Part shown: positions 33,324 through 40,954 of the stretch, one piece after another
Numbering within the stretch: the stretch's first letter is position 1
Layout of the letters: each line of letters begins with the position of its first letter
NCBI GenBank assembly: GCA_944354535.1
Contig: CALVPY010000001.1
Location: 33,381-97,380 of the forward strand
Source: an uncultured Clostridia bacterium
GTDB lineage: Bacteria > Bacillota > Clostridia > Christensenellales > Borkfalkiaceae
Direction of reading: 5' to 3'
Length of the DNA stretch: 64,000 nt
The notes under the pieces: model-generated
What the model was told of the DNA's origin: nothing
What the model saw: only the letters and a program-made list of their open reading frames with translations
The model's database searches: none
Program-made: the position numbers and the translations under genes

Positions 33324-35447
33324 TTATGTTTCCTCCTGATTTGATTTTTCTTTCTCTTCGGCATCTGCCGTCGGAGCCGTTTTGTTTCTTTCGGGCGCTG
33401 CCGTTTCTGCGGGCTCTGCCGCCTCGTCCGCCGCAGCCGCTTCCGCGGGCTCCTCGTCGGCTTCGGGGGCTTGCCGTGCGGGTTCGCCCTGCGCCTCTGC
33501 GGCGCCAGCTTGCGTCTCGTTGCTTCTTGCTGCGGCTTCGGCGCGGTCGAGTTCGTCTGCCGCCGCTTCTGCCGCCGCGATGCCCGTGAAGATCGCCGCC
33601 CCTGCCGCCGCGGTCTCTTTCAGACCGAGGATGGCGGAAAGTTCGCTGTCTGCCCCTGCGGCGAGGGAGCCGCTCGTGAGCGGGAATGCCGCGAGCCCGT
33701 CCGAGAAGGCGGGAGCGCTCTCGGTATAGCGGCGCACAAAATCGCCGAATGCGCCGTTCTTTTGCCCTTCGAACGCCTCGCGGGTGCCGCCGATGCGCTT
33801 CAGAGCCATCTCGCTCGTGCGCTCGATCGGGATGTATTCGATCCAGTGTACGGGGACGGCGTGGTATCTGCCGTCGCCGCCGAAGACGTTCACATAGTCG
33901 ACTTGTTCGACGGTGTCGAAGGAGCGCGCCGTGACGGAAATGCTGTCCGTATTGCCTTCTTTGCGGACGGGCGACGCCTTTAAGATGGTCTGCGTCTTGG
34001 CGTTTGCGGGTGCAAAGACGGCGGCCGGGAAGCGGTTGGCGAGCACTTCCGCCTCCCCGCTCGTATAGTTGAAGTCATAGACGTCGCGGTAGATGAACTC
34101 CGCGGGCTTCTGCATACGGTAGAGGGGCACGGAGAGCACGGGGGCGAGGTCAAAGTACATCGACTTGAAGTACCCCGCGTTGAAGGAGACAAAGGCGGCG
34201 CGGGAAGCTTCGAGGTCGTAGCTCCGGTAGCGGGCGGGGTCGGTATCCGTGAGCCAGTTCTGCGCGTGCTCGGAGCTGATGATGTTGAGCATCCCCTGTT
34301 TGGTGAAATAGAAGTCGTCGCCGTAGCCCTTGTCGGACGTGATAAGGTCGAGCATATTCTGCTGGGCGAGCGGGGTGAACATGAGGCGGAACTGCACTTC
34401 GTTGTTTCGGTCGAGCGCGCCGAAGAGCACTTCAAATTCGGTGTTGGCAAGTTCCGTGAAGCGCTTCCCTTCGCTGATCGCATCCTCCGTGCGGTCCTGA
34501 AGTTCCTTAGCGCCCTTCTTCACCTTCTTTTCGCGCTCTTTTTCCGAGAGCTTTTCCGCGTGGCCGGGCCGCCGCGAGAAGGTGAGCTCGGGCGCGCCCT
34601 CGTTGGCGTAGATGAGGCGCGTCTCAAAGCCATAGTAAGGCGCGGGCTTGGTGACGGTCGCCGTCAGCGTCTGCGAATGGTGTACGGTGCGGGTATTGCC
34701 CTTGCTGTCCGTTTCCGTCGTCGTCCAATGGATGACGATGGAGCCCTCATACGTCTTGGTGCCCATCGTGCGGCGGAAGCGGCGTTCAAAGAGGAAGGGG
34801 CTGCCCTCCGCCGTACCTGAAAGGAGAAAGACGGTGGAAACGTTCTTGTCTCCGTCGGGGATATAGCCGTATTTTTGTTCCAGAAGGTCGAGCCGCCTGA
34901 CATCGAGCTGTTCGTCGAGCGTGAGGTCGGGCATCGTCTTTAAGACGAGTTCGCGCGTCATGCCCCAGGTGAAGAGGGCGTTGAGGGGCGCCATTTCGTC
35001 GTATGCCTCTTTTAAGACGGCATTCGCCTCCTCCACTTCCTTCTTGTGCTTTTCTTCGCGCTCTTTGAGTTTTTTCTTGATGACGGTGGCAAGGAGCACG
35101 ATGAGCCCGATGCCGAGAAGAGCCGAGAGGATGCCGAACAGGAGCAGCGCCCACCCTTCCCCGTCCGAAGCGTAGACAAAGATGAGGATGACGGCTGCAA
35201 GGAAGGCGATGACGGTGAGCACGGTGAGAAAGGTCTTGAGCGCCTTGAAAGAGCCCAGCTTCTTTCCCGCCGCTTCCGCTTCCGCCGATTCCTTGTTGTA
35301 CCGCGCGACGGTCGCTCTGTTCTTTTCGGGGTCGATGCCCGAGCGTTTCACGAGCGCGTCGAAGCATTGCTCCGCATTGCGCTCCATGGCGTCTTTCAAG
35401 TGCTTTTCGTAGTATTCGAGGGGCTCAAAATCGGCAAGACGATCCAT
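33324..35447 (-). CDS. Large LemA-linked membrane protein of unknown function
   Basis: 707 residues from the ATG after GGAGG. Residues about 65-125 hold two adjacent membrane helices (FLTVLTVIAFLAAVILIFVY and LLLFGILSALLGIGLIVLL), followed by a charged helix and a roughly 430-residue soluble domain of mixed alpha/beta character. The last 110 residues are Ala/Glu-rich low complexity, probably disordered. I recognise no catalytic motif. Operon partner of lemA by abutting stop and start codons. Comparison with DUF3137-type LemA neighbours would be sensible, but I cannot confirm it. Confidence 0.75.
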   Translation of the reverse strand: MDRLADFEPLEYYEKHLKDAMERNAEQCFDALVKRSGIDPEKNRATVARYNKESAEAEAAGKKLGSFKALKTFLTVLTVIAFLAAVILIFVYASDGEGWALLLFGILSALLGIGLIVLLATVIKKKLKEREEKHKKEVEEANAVLKEAYDEMAPLNALFTWGMTRELVLKTMPDLTLDEQLDVRRLDLLEQKYGYIPDGDKNVSTVFLLSGTAEGSPFLFERRFRRTMGTKTYEGSIVIHWTTTETDSKGNTRTVHHSQTLTATVTKPAPYYGFETRLIYANEGAPELTFSRRPGHAEKLSEKEREKKVKKGAKELQDRTEDAISEGKRFTELANTEFEVLFGALDRNNEVQFRLMFTPLAQQNMLDLITSDKGYGDDFYFTKQGMLNIISSEHAQNWLTDTDPARYRSYDLEASRAAFVSFNAGYFKSMYFDLAPVLSVPLYRMQKPAEFIYRDVYDFNYTSGEAEVLANRFPAAVFAPANAKTQTILKASPVRKEGNTDSISVTARSFDTVEQVDYVNVFGGDGRYHAVPVHWIEYIPIERTSEMALKRIGGTREAFEGQKNGAFGDFVRRYTESAPAFSDGLAAFPLTSGSLAAGADSELSAILGLKETAAAGAAIFTGIAAAEAAADELDRAEAAARSNETQAGAAEAQGEPARQAPEADEEPAEAAAADEAAEPAETAAPERNKTAPTADAEEKEKSNQEET

Positions 35448-35479
35448 ATTCCTCCACCCGCGTGACAAATTCTGTCTCT

Positions 35480-35508
35480 ATTTTACCTTATCCGACGCAT
35501 TTCGTCAA
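35480..35508 (-). promoter_or_regulatory. Promoter for the LemA operon
   Basis: Minus strand: TTGACG, 17 bp, TAAAAT, about 35 bp before the start codon. Confidence 0.78.
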
Positions 35509-35594
35509 GAGGGCAGGTAAAATTTCCATATATTTTATATGATATGGGCGTCGGCGGAAACGCGGATCCTTTCGGGGAATTTCAAAAAAGGGGC

Positions 35595-35623
35595 TTGTGC
35601 GGCGGCGCGGGACGTGCTATACT
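35595..35623 (+). promoter_or_regulatory. Promoter for the ECF sigma/serpin operon
   Basis: TTGTGC, 17 bp, TATACT with extended -10 (TGC). The leader to the sigma gene is about 100 nt. This is a SigA-type promoter; an autoregulated ECF promoter could lie elsewhere in the leader but I cannot recognise one. Confidence 0.6.
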
Positions 35624-35729
35624 GAACAGGGATGCGCTGCGGCAGGAAAGCATTTGCCGCAAAATTTTGCAAAGACCCGTGAAAGGTCTGCGGGCGCAGA
35701 GTTGTATTATAGGTGAAGAGGGCAGGAAG

Positions 35730-36218
35730 ATGCAGAACATTTCCGAAGAGACGGTCCGTTCCGTCATCGGGCGCTACGGCGACATGGTGATGCGGATCGC
35801 CTATCAGAATACCCGCGATCGTGCCGAGTCGGAAGACATCGTGCAAGAAGTTTTCCTCGCGCTCTTTTTGCGCCCTCTTCCCAAGAGCGAGGAACACTTG
35901 AAAGCCTGGCTCATCCGCGTCACGATCAACAAGAGCAGAAACGTTATAAAATCTGCCCGAAGGAAGGTGCTCCCCCTCGACGAACGCATCGCTCCGCCCT
36001 CTTCATGGGAGCATCCTTCGGAAGCGGAGGACGTCTTCGAAGCGCTCTTTGCGCTCCCGCAAGACGAGCGCAATGCCCTTTATCTTTTCTACTATGAAGG
36101 ATATTCGGCAAAGGAGATCGGAAAGCTGCTCCGCCGTTCGGAGAACGCCGTTTATATCCTGCTCTCGCGGGCGAGAAAGCGCCTTCGCATCATTTGGGAG
36201 GAAGAGGATGAAACCTGA
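35730..36218 (+). CDS. ECF-type RNA polymerase sigma factor
   Basis: 162 residues from the ATG after GGCAGGAAG. Region 2 reads YGDMVMRIAYQNTRDRAESEDIVQEVFL, with the DIVQEVF core that binds RNA polymerase. Region 4 is a helix-turn-helix (GYSAKEIGKLLRRSENAVYILLSRARKRL). It redirects RNA polymerase to stress or envelope promoters. The next gene starts inside its last 11 bases and encodes a membrane protein placed like an anti-sigma factor; a serpin gene follows. Target promoters are unknown. Confidence 0.93.
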   Translation: MQNISEETVRSVIGRYGDMVMRIAYQNTRDRAESEDIVQEVFLALFLRPLPKSEEHLKAWLIRVTINKSRNVIKSARRKVLPLDERIAPPSSWEHPSEAEDVFEALFALPQDERNALYLFYYEGYSAKEIGKLLRRSENAVYILLSRARKRLRIIWEEEDET

Positions 36219-36585
36219 AGAATACAAAAAAGCCCTCTCGGCGGTCGCGCTCGGCGAAGAGGAAGAGGAACGCCTTGCGGCGGCGGTCGTAAAAAAGCTG
36301 GAAAAAAAGCGGCAAAAAAAGCGCATCGTGCGGCGGGTGCTCGTGCCCGTTTTCTCGGCGGCAGCCCTCTGCATCGTCGCCGTGCCGCTCGCCATTGCCT
36401 GGGCGCCCGCGGGGGCGCCCGCAGGGTCGGAGCCCGATCATTCCGATCCTCCTTTTTCCGAGGAAGATCCGCCCTCCGAAGAAGATCCTTCCGAAACGAC
36501 AGAAGAGCCGGAAGCGTTTTCCTGCGTCTATGAAGCGGGCGGCGTGCGGCTCTGCTTCGACATTGACCTCAACGAAATAAAATAA
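36208..36585 (+). CDS. Putative membrane anti-sigma factor
   Basis: 125 residues from the ATG overlapping the sigma gene. A charged N-terminal cytoplasmic segment (about 1-35), one membrane helix (about 38-60), an acidic proline/serine/glutamate-rich spacer outside (about 65-100) and a short end with CVYEAGGVRLC. No canonical zinc-binding HxxxCxxC anti-sigma motif is visible. The call rests on position and topology. The spacer and two external cysteines would fit a sensor of envelope or protease stress (inference). Confidence 0.6.
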   Translation: MKPEEYKKALSAVALGEEEEERLAAAVVKKLEKKRQKKRIVRRVLVPVFSAAALCIVAVPLAIAWAPAGAPAGSEPDHSDPPFSEEDPPSEEDPSETTEEPEAFSCVYEAGGVRLCFDIDLNEIK

Positions 36586-36597
36586 GGAGGAAATGAC

Positions 36598-37899
36598 ATG
36601 AAACGCAAGTTTATGGCAGCTTTCAGCGTGCCGCTGTGCGCGGCGATGCTTCTGATGAGTTCGTGTGCGGGCAGGAGCACGCTGCTTCGTGCGGCGGCGG
36701 AACCCGAGGACTTCTCCTACACGGAGCGGCAGGACGAGGATTTTATCGCCGTGCAGCAAGGGGCGGAAGATTTCGCGGCGCGCTTTGTCTCCGCCGCGCT
36801 ATATGAGGCGGCAAGCGAGGGCACGGAAAACGCCGTCGTTTCGCCTGTCTCCGTCTACATGGGGCTCGCCCTCGCGGCGGCTTCGAGCGCGGGGGAGACG
36901 AAGGAAGAGCTCCTCTCCGCCCTCGGCGTGACGGACGAGACGCTCGGGGAGGGCATCTCCATTCTCTGGCGCTCGCTCAACCGCGAACTCGGCAAGACAG
37001 GAGACATCACGCTGAGCAACGGCATCTGGCTGGATGCGTCCACGCCCTTTGTCGAGGAAACGCTCGACGTGCTCGCCGAGGACTACTTCTGCAACAGCTA
37101 CTCCGCCGATTTTGCAAATGACAACGAGGCCGCCAACCGCGCGCTCTCCAAATATATCAAGGACGAGACGAACGGCCTCATCGACGCCGATCTTGCGCTT
37201 TCGCCCGAGACGGTGTTCGCCCTCGTCAATACGCTGTATTTGAAAGACACCTGGAACGAGTACGGCGACGACATCGCCCGCACGGAGGAAAGGGTGTTTA
37301 CGCAAGGCAGCGGCGAAGAGGTGCTGCGCCGCCTTCTGCAGGGGGACTACGGCATGGGAAGAGCGTATGAAGGGGAAACTTATACTTCCTATCATACTTC
37401 CACCATGCACGGATTCCGCATCACCTTCCTCGTGCCGAAGGACGGCGTCTCCCTTTCCGAGGTCATGACGGCGCAGAACATCGCCGAAGTCTCCTCGAAA
37501 GAAGATTGGAACGCGACCGACGAGGAAAACCGCATCCGCTACTACACGCGCTGTCTCTTCCCCGAGTTCGAAGGGGGCTACGAAGGCGACGTTTCGCCCG
37601 TTCTCAAAGAAGAGTTCGGCATCGAAAAGCTCTTCGACCGCGAGCAAAGCGATCTTTCCGCGCTCACGGGCAAAACGAGCGGCGTTTATTGCACCGAGGC
37701 GCAGCATATCGCAAAGCTCAAAGTGGACAGAAAGGGCATCGAAGGGGCGGCGGTGTTCGTCCTTCCCGGCGCGGGCGCAGCGGGGCCCGACGAGTATGAG
37801 GAGGTCTATGAAGATTTCCTTGTCGACCGTGCGTTCGGGTTCGTGCTCGCCGACAGTTACGGTACGACGCTCTTTGCAGGAGTCATCAATGAAGTCTGA
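36598..37899 (+). CDS. Serpin-family lipoprotein
   Basis: 433 residues. A signal peptide ends in lipobox LMSSC (Cys22), so the protein is tethered on the cell surface. Serpin-fold segments: NAVVSPVSVYMGLALAAASSAGET, LSNGIWLD, ALVNTLYLKDTW and the C-terminal AFGFVLADSYGTTLFAGVINE. Serpins trap serine or cysteine proteases by a reactive-centre loop. The loop here runs from about DRKGIEGAAVFVLPGAG; by spacing P1 falls on Ala/Gly. The hinge has bulky Val/Phe where inhibitory serpins have small residues, so inhibition is not certain. Third gene of the sigma operon, 12 bp after the second. Confidence 0.88.
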   Translation: MKRKFMAAFSVPLCAAMLLMSSCAGRSTLLRAAAEPEDFSYTERQDEDFIAVQQGAEDFAARFVSAALYEAASEGTENAVVSPVSVYMGLALAAASSAGETKEELLSALGVTDETLGEGISILWRSLNRELGKTGDITLSNGIWLDASTPFVEETLDVLAEDYFCNSYSADFANDNEAANRALSKYIKDETNGLIDADLALSPETVFALVNTLYLKDTWNEYGDDIARTEERVFTQGSGEEVLRRLLQGDYGMGRAYEGETYTSYHTSTMHGFRITFLVPKDGVSLSEVMTAQNIAEVSSKEDWNATDEENRIRYYTRCLFPEFEGGYEGDVSPVLKEEFGIEKLFDREQSDLSALTGKTSGVYCTEAQHIAKLKVDRKGIEGAAVFVLPGAGAAGPDEYEEVYEDFLVDRAFGFVLADSYGTTLFAGVINEV

Positions 37900-38431
37900 A
37901 TGTCTCAAATACAAAAATATGACGGCGGAGGATATTGCGCCCTCGTTCCTCGACGGGTTTGAGCGGCGGCAGGAGGTCATGCTCTGTTACCGCCGCGGCG
38001 AGAAGGGCTGGGAGGTGCGCCCCGATCCCTTTACGGACGACTGGACGGAGGAGGAACGCGCATCCGTTGTCAAGGCATTGCAGGAGACGGCAAAGAGCGG
38101 CGGCTTCGTGCAGGCGGCGTTCTTCGAAGGGAGGCCGGTGGGCTTTGCGGCGGTTTGTAAGCAGCCCCTCGGGAAGAAGCGGGAGTATCTCGACCTTGCG
38201 GAGCTGCACGTCTCTCGGGAATGGCGGCGGCGGGGCGTGGGGCGCAGGCTCTTTCAGGCGGCTGCCGCCTGGGCGAAGGAGCACGGCGCGGAAAAGCTGT
38301 ATATCTCCGCCCATTCCGCCGTCGAAACGCAGGTCTTTTACCGCTCGTTGGGCTGCACCGACGCGGTGTGGGAAGATAAGCGCCACGTCGAAAGGGAGCC
38401 CTTCGACTGTCAGCTCGAATATATTTTATAA
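37889..38431 (+). CDS. GNAT-family N-acetyltransferase
   Basis: 180 residues from the ATG after GCAGGAG; the start overlaps the serpin stop by 11 bp. The acetyl-CoA motif is LHVSREWRRRGVGRRLFQAAAAWAKE (R-R-G-V-G-R), preceded by the beta-strand pair PVGFAAVCKQ and LDLAELHV. It acetylates an amine on a small molecule or protein; substrate unknown. Its tight coupling to a surface serpin under an ECF sigma factor is unusual and may be incidental. Confidence 0.88.
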   Translation: MKSECLKYKNMTAEDIAPSFLDGFERRQEVMLCYRRGEKGWEVRPDPFTDDWTEEERASVVKALQETAKSGGFVQAAFFEGRPVGFAAVCKQPLGKKREYLDLAELHVSREWRRRGVGRRLFQAAAAWAKEHGAEKLYISAHSAVETQVFYRSLGCTDAVWEDKRHVEREPFDCQLEYIL

Positions 38432-38437
38432 GTTTTG

Positions 38438-38476
38438 GGGCGCGCCGCCCGCGGAACTTCCGCGGGTGGCGCGCCC
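38438..38476 (+). repeat. GC-rich hairpin after the GNAT gene, no U-tract
   Basis: An 18-bp stem with a single mismatch built on GGGCGCGCC and its complement. GC-rich sequence follows, so it is not a classical terminator. Confidence 0.7.
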
Positions 38477-38546
38477 GGCTGCCGTCCGTCTCTGCGTCCG
38501 TTTGCTGTCCGTTTGCGTCCCGTTTGCGGCCGCGCCCTTCATTTGC

Positions 38547-38575
38547 TTGACAAGGGACGGCGCACCTCTTACAAT
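38547..38575 (+). promoter_or_regulatory. Promoter of the cobalamin-riboswitch transcript
   Basis: TTGACA, 17 bp, TACAAT. The predicted start is at about 38582, directly before the riboswitch P1 stem. Confidence 0.88.
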
Positions 38576-38581
38576 AGAGAA

Positions 38582-38781
38582 AAAAAATATCCGTCGGGAG
38601 TTGCTGCCCGCGCGAAAGGCGCGGGAGGGGCAGAGAGCAGGGGAAGCGCGGTGAAAATCCGCCGCAACAGCCATTACGGTGAAAGTCCGATCGCCTGCCC
38701 CGACGGAACGCGCGGCGATCTCGGGCAGCAGGAGAAAAAGAGCCGTGCGTTCTTTTGGCGCGCCCGAGGGGCGCGTTTTTT
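38582..38781 (+). promoter_or_regulatory. Cobalamin (B12) riboswitch
   Basis: Closing stem P1 pairs TCCGTCGGG (38590-38598) with CCCGACGGA (38699-38707). Inside are the conserved core GGTGAAAATCC, then GCAACAGCC, and the B12-box-like AGTCCGATCGCCTGCC directly before the P1 return. A terminator hairpin at 38759-38775 follows. B12 binding would favour termination and switch off the downstream lipoprotein and ECF transporter genes (known mechanism; wiring inferred). Confidence 0.88.
38759..38781 (+). terminator. Riboswitch-controlled terminator
   Basis: CGCGCCC-GAG-GGGCGCG followed by TTTTTT, 51 bp before the first start codon. Confidence 0.85.
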
Positions 38782-38831
38782 GCTGCCTCGCTTGAAAAAT
38801 AAGCCGCTTCAAAGCGGCAGAAGAGGTTTTT

Positions 38832-39251
38832 ATGAAAAAGAAATTGCTTTCCCTTGTCTCCCTCATTTCGGCAGTCCTTGCGCTCTTTGCGCTCTTTGCG
38901 CTCGCGGGCTGCAAAAAGTCGCCCGTCACGGCAGACGAAAATACCGTCGTCATCCGGGTATCGGCGGAACACGGCGGAAAGACGCTCCTTGCCGTCATGG
39001 AGGAGCTCGGGAGGCAGGGTGCGCTCGTCTTTACGGCAGAGGACGGCATGATAACGAACATCAACGGCACCGGGCAGACGGCGTCGAGCTATTGGATGCT
39101 CTACACGAGCGACAAAGAGAACGCCAACGAGCAGTGGGGCACCTTCGAATATGAGGGCGAAGTCCTGGGCTCCGCCGTGCTGGGCGCGGGGGAGCTCGTC
39201 GTCAAGGAAGGCTGCCTCTACATTTGGGCGTTTGAGAGCTTCGGCATCTGA
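38832..39251 (+). CDS. DUF4430 (transcobalamin-C-terminal-like) lipoprotein
   Basis: 139 residues. A signal peptide with lipobox ALAGC (Cys27) anchors it outside. The mature part matches the DUF4430 pattern: TLLAVMEELGRQG, MITNINGTGQTASSYWMLYTSD, and the C-terminal YIWAFESFGI. This small beta-rich domain is related to the C-terminal half of transcobalamin. Control by the B12 riboswitch supports a role as an external cobalamin-binding or scavenging protein for the ECF transporter encoded by the overlapping next gene. Confidence 0.86.
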   Translation: MKKKLLSLVSLISAVLALFALFALAGCKKSPVTADENTVVIRVSAEHGGKTLLAVMEELGRQGALVFTAEDGMITNINGTGQTASSYWMLYTSDKENANEQWGTFEYEGEVLGSAVLGAGELVVKEGCLYIWAFESFGI

Positions 39252-39877
39252 TGGAACGCAGGGAAGAACGGGCGCGGTCGGCGTCCGTGCAGGAAATGAC
39301 GGGGGAAGATAGGTCTGCCTCCGAAAAAACAGGGTCGGCGCAGAAAAAGCAGCGCGCTTTGCGGGGCGCGGGGTATGTGGCGGTCGCCGCCGTGTTCTCA
39401 GCTCTCCTTCTGGGCGCGCAGTACGCGCTCTGGTTCGTCAAGGGGGTGGAGGTCGTCACTGTGCTCCTCCTCGTCTTTTCCTATCGCTTCGGCGTGAGGT
39501 GCGGGGTGCTCTCCGCCGTCGCCTTCTCTCTTCTACGCTGCCTTCTTTTCGGGTTTTTCCCCAACGTCGTCATGCTCTATCTCCTTTATTATCCGCTCTT
39601 TGCCGCCTGTTTCGGGATCTTGGGGAATGCGCTCCGCCGCCGTGCCGATCTCAAAACGCAGCTGTTTGTGACGGCGCTTTCCGTCCTGTTTACGGCGCTT
39701 TTTACCCTGCTTGACGACGTTGTGACGCCCCTTTTCTACGGCTATACGAAGGAGGCGGCGTTCGCCTACTTTCTTGCCTCCCTTCCGACGATGGCGATGC
39801 AGTGCGCGTGCGCCCTCCTGACGGTGTTCCTGCTCTTCCGCCCGCTCATGGCAGTTCTGCGGCGCCTCAGGCTGTAG
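39251..39877 (+). CDS. ECF transporter S component, probably for cobalamin
   Basis: 208 residues; the ATG overlaps the previous stop by one base (TGATG). After a charged, unusually long N-terminal extension of about 40 residues come about six membrane helices (from GYVAVAAVFSALLLGAQYAL). The arrangement fits the substrate-capture subunit of an energy-coupling-factor importer. The B12 riboswitch and DUF4430 partner point to cobalamin (CbrT-like). The shared ECF ATPases and T component are not in the window. A terminator follows. Confidence 0.85.
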   Translation: MERREERARSASVQEMTGEDRSASEKTGSAQKKQRALRGAGYVAVAAVFSALLLGAQYALWFVKGVEVVTVLLLVFSYRFGVRCGVLSAVAFSLLRCLLFGFFPNVVMLYLLYYPLFAACFGILGNALRRRADLKTQLFVTALSVLFTALFTLLDDVVTPLFYGYTKEAAFAYFLASLPTMAMQCACALLTVFLLFRPLMAVLRRLRL

Positions 39878-39931
39878 GAGGCGAAGAACGGGCTTTTCAA
39901 GGGATATATCGGCCGAAATTTGCCTTTCGCG

Positions 39932-39963
39932 GGCCGCTCTACTCAGGATAGAGCGGCTTTTTT
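39932..39963 (+). terminator. Terminator after the ECF S gene
   Basis: GCCGCTCTA-CTCAGGA-TAGAGCGGC followed by seven T residues. Confidence 0.9.
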
Positions 39964-40035
39964 GTGCGGTAGAGCCCTCTTTTTGAGGATAGAAAGGGGC
40001 GCAGAAGGAGTAGCGTGCGGAATGCAAAGAATGGG

Positions 40036-40065
40036 TTTACAGCGGGGCCTTCCCGGGCATATACT
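40036..40065 (+). promoter_or_regulatory. Promoter for the hemolysin-III gene
   Basis: TTTACA, 18 bp, TATACT; 62 bp before the start codon. Confidence 0.68.
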
Positions 40066-40127
40066 GAGAGCGTACAAAACAGGGCGCACCCCCTTTGCAA
40101 GGCGGGCGGCGCGGAAAGGAGGCTCAT

Positions 40128-40820
40128 ATGCAGCAGACGGCAGCGGGCGCGCTCGGCGCGGGAATGCAAAAGAAGGGGTTCTTCAGTTCCTTCTATACAA
40201 AGGGCGAGGAGATCTTCAACGCCGTTTCGCACATTGCGGGGGCGCTCTTCGGGCTCATCGCGTGGGGCGTGACGCTCTTTTTCGCCTATCCCGACCCTTC
40301 GGCGATGGCGGCGGTCTCCGTCTTCGGGGCGAGCATCGTCATCCTCTATACGATGAGCGCGCTCTATCACGCTCTGCCTGACGGCCGCGCCAAGGGCGTC
40401 TTCCGCATCTTCGATCACTGCACCATCTATCTCCTCATCGCGGGGACCTATACGCCCTATTGCATGATCGCGCTCCACGGCACGGCGGTGGGCTTTTGGG
40501 TGCTCCTCGTCGAGTGGCTGTGCGCGCTCGTCGGCATTGCGATGAACGCCGTTGCCATGAACAACAAGGTCGTCAAGGGCATCTCGATGGCGCTGTATTT
40601 TACGATGGGCTGGCTCGCTCTTCTCGTGTTCCCGCCCCTCATGGAGGCGATCTCCCCGCTCTCGTTGTGGCTGCTTCTTGGCGGCGGCATCGCCTATACG
40701 GGCGGCATCGTCTTCTTTGCGCTCGGCCGCAAAGTGAAGTGGTTCCATTCGGTGTGGCACCTCTTCGATATCTTGGGTACCGCCCTGCAATTTGCGAGCA
40801 TCCTTCTCCTGCTCCTTTGA
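40128..40820 (+). CDS. Hemolysin III family (YqfA/PAQR-like) membrane protein
   Basis: 230 residues from the ATG behind a perfect AAAGGAGG. Seven probable membrane helices with PAQR-family signatures: FNAVSHIAGALFG, the SALYHAL histidine, IFDHCTIYLLIAGTYTPY, and HSVWHLFDILGTALQF. The conserved histidines and aspartate form a metal site in family structures. Cellular role is uncertain in bacteria (membrane homeostasis is suspected); hemolysis is not implied. Monocistronic. Confidence 0.93.
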   Translation: MQQTAAGALGAGMQKKGFFSSFYTKGEEIFNAVSHIAGALFGLIAWGVTLFFAYPDPSAMAAVSVFGASIVILYTMSALYHALPDGRAKGVFRIFDHCTIYLLIAGTYTPYCMIALHGTAVGFWVLLVEWLCALVGIAMNAVAMNNKVVKGISMALYFTMGWLALLVFPPLMEAISPLSLWLLLGGGIAYTGGIVFFALGRKVKWFHSVWHLFDILGTALQFASILLLLL

Positions 40821-40839
40821 GGAGCATATTCTCCGTACG

Positions 40840-40866
40840 GGAGGCCTTCGGGCCTCCTATTTTTGT
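40840..40866 (+). terminator. Terminator with UUCG tetraloop
   Basis: GGAGGCC-TTCG-GGCCTCC then TATTTTTG. Confidence 0.87.
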
Positions 40867-40883
40867 AAGGCCGCCTCGTTTGC

Positions 40884-40912
40884 TTGTAAATTTGCGCGCG
40901 TTGTGATAGAAT
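40884..40912 (+). promoter_or_regulatory. Promoter for tex
   Basis: TTGTAA, 17 bp, TAGAAT with extended -10 TG; 42 bp before the ATG. Confidence 0.7.
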
Positions 40913-40954
40913 AAGCGTATCACACTTTCGCCCGAAAGGGCAACGGAGAACGAG

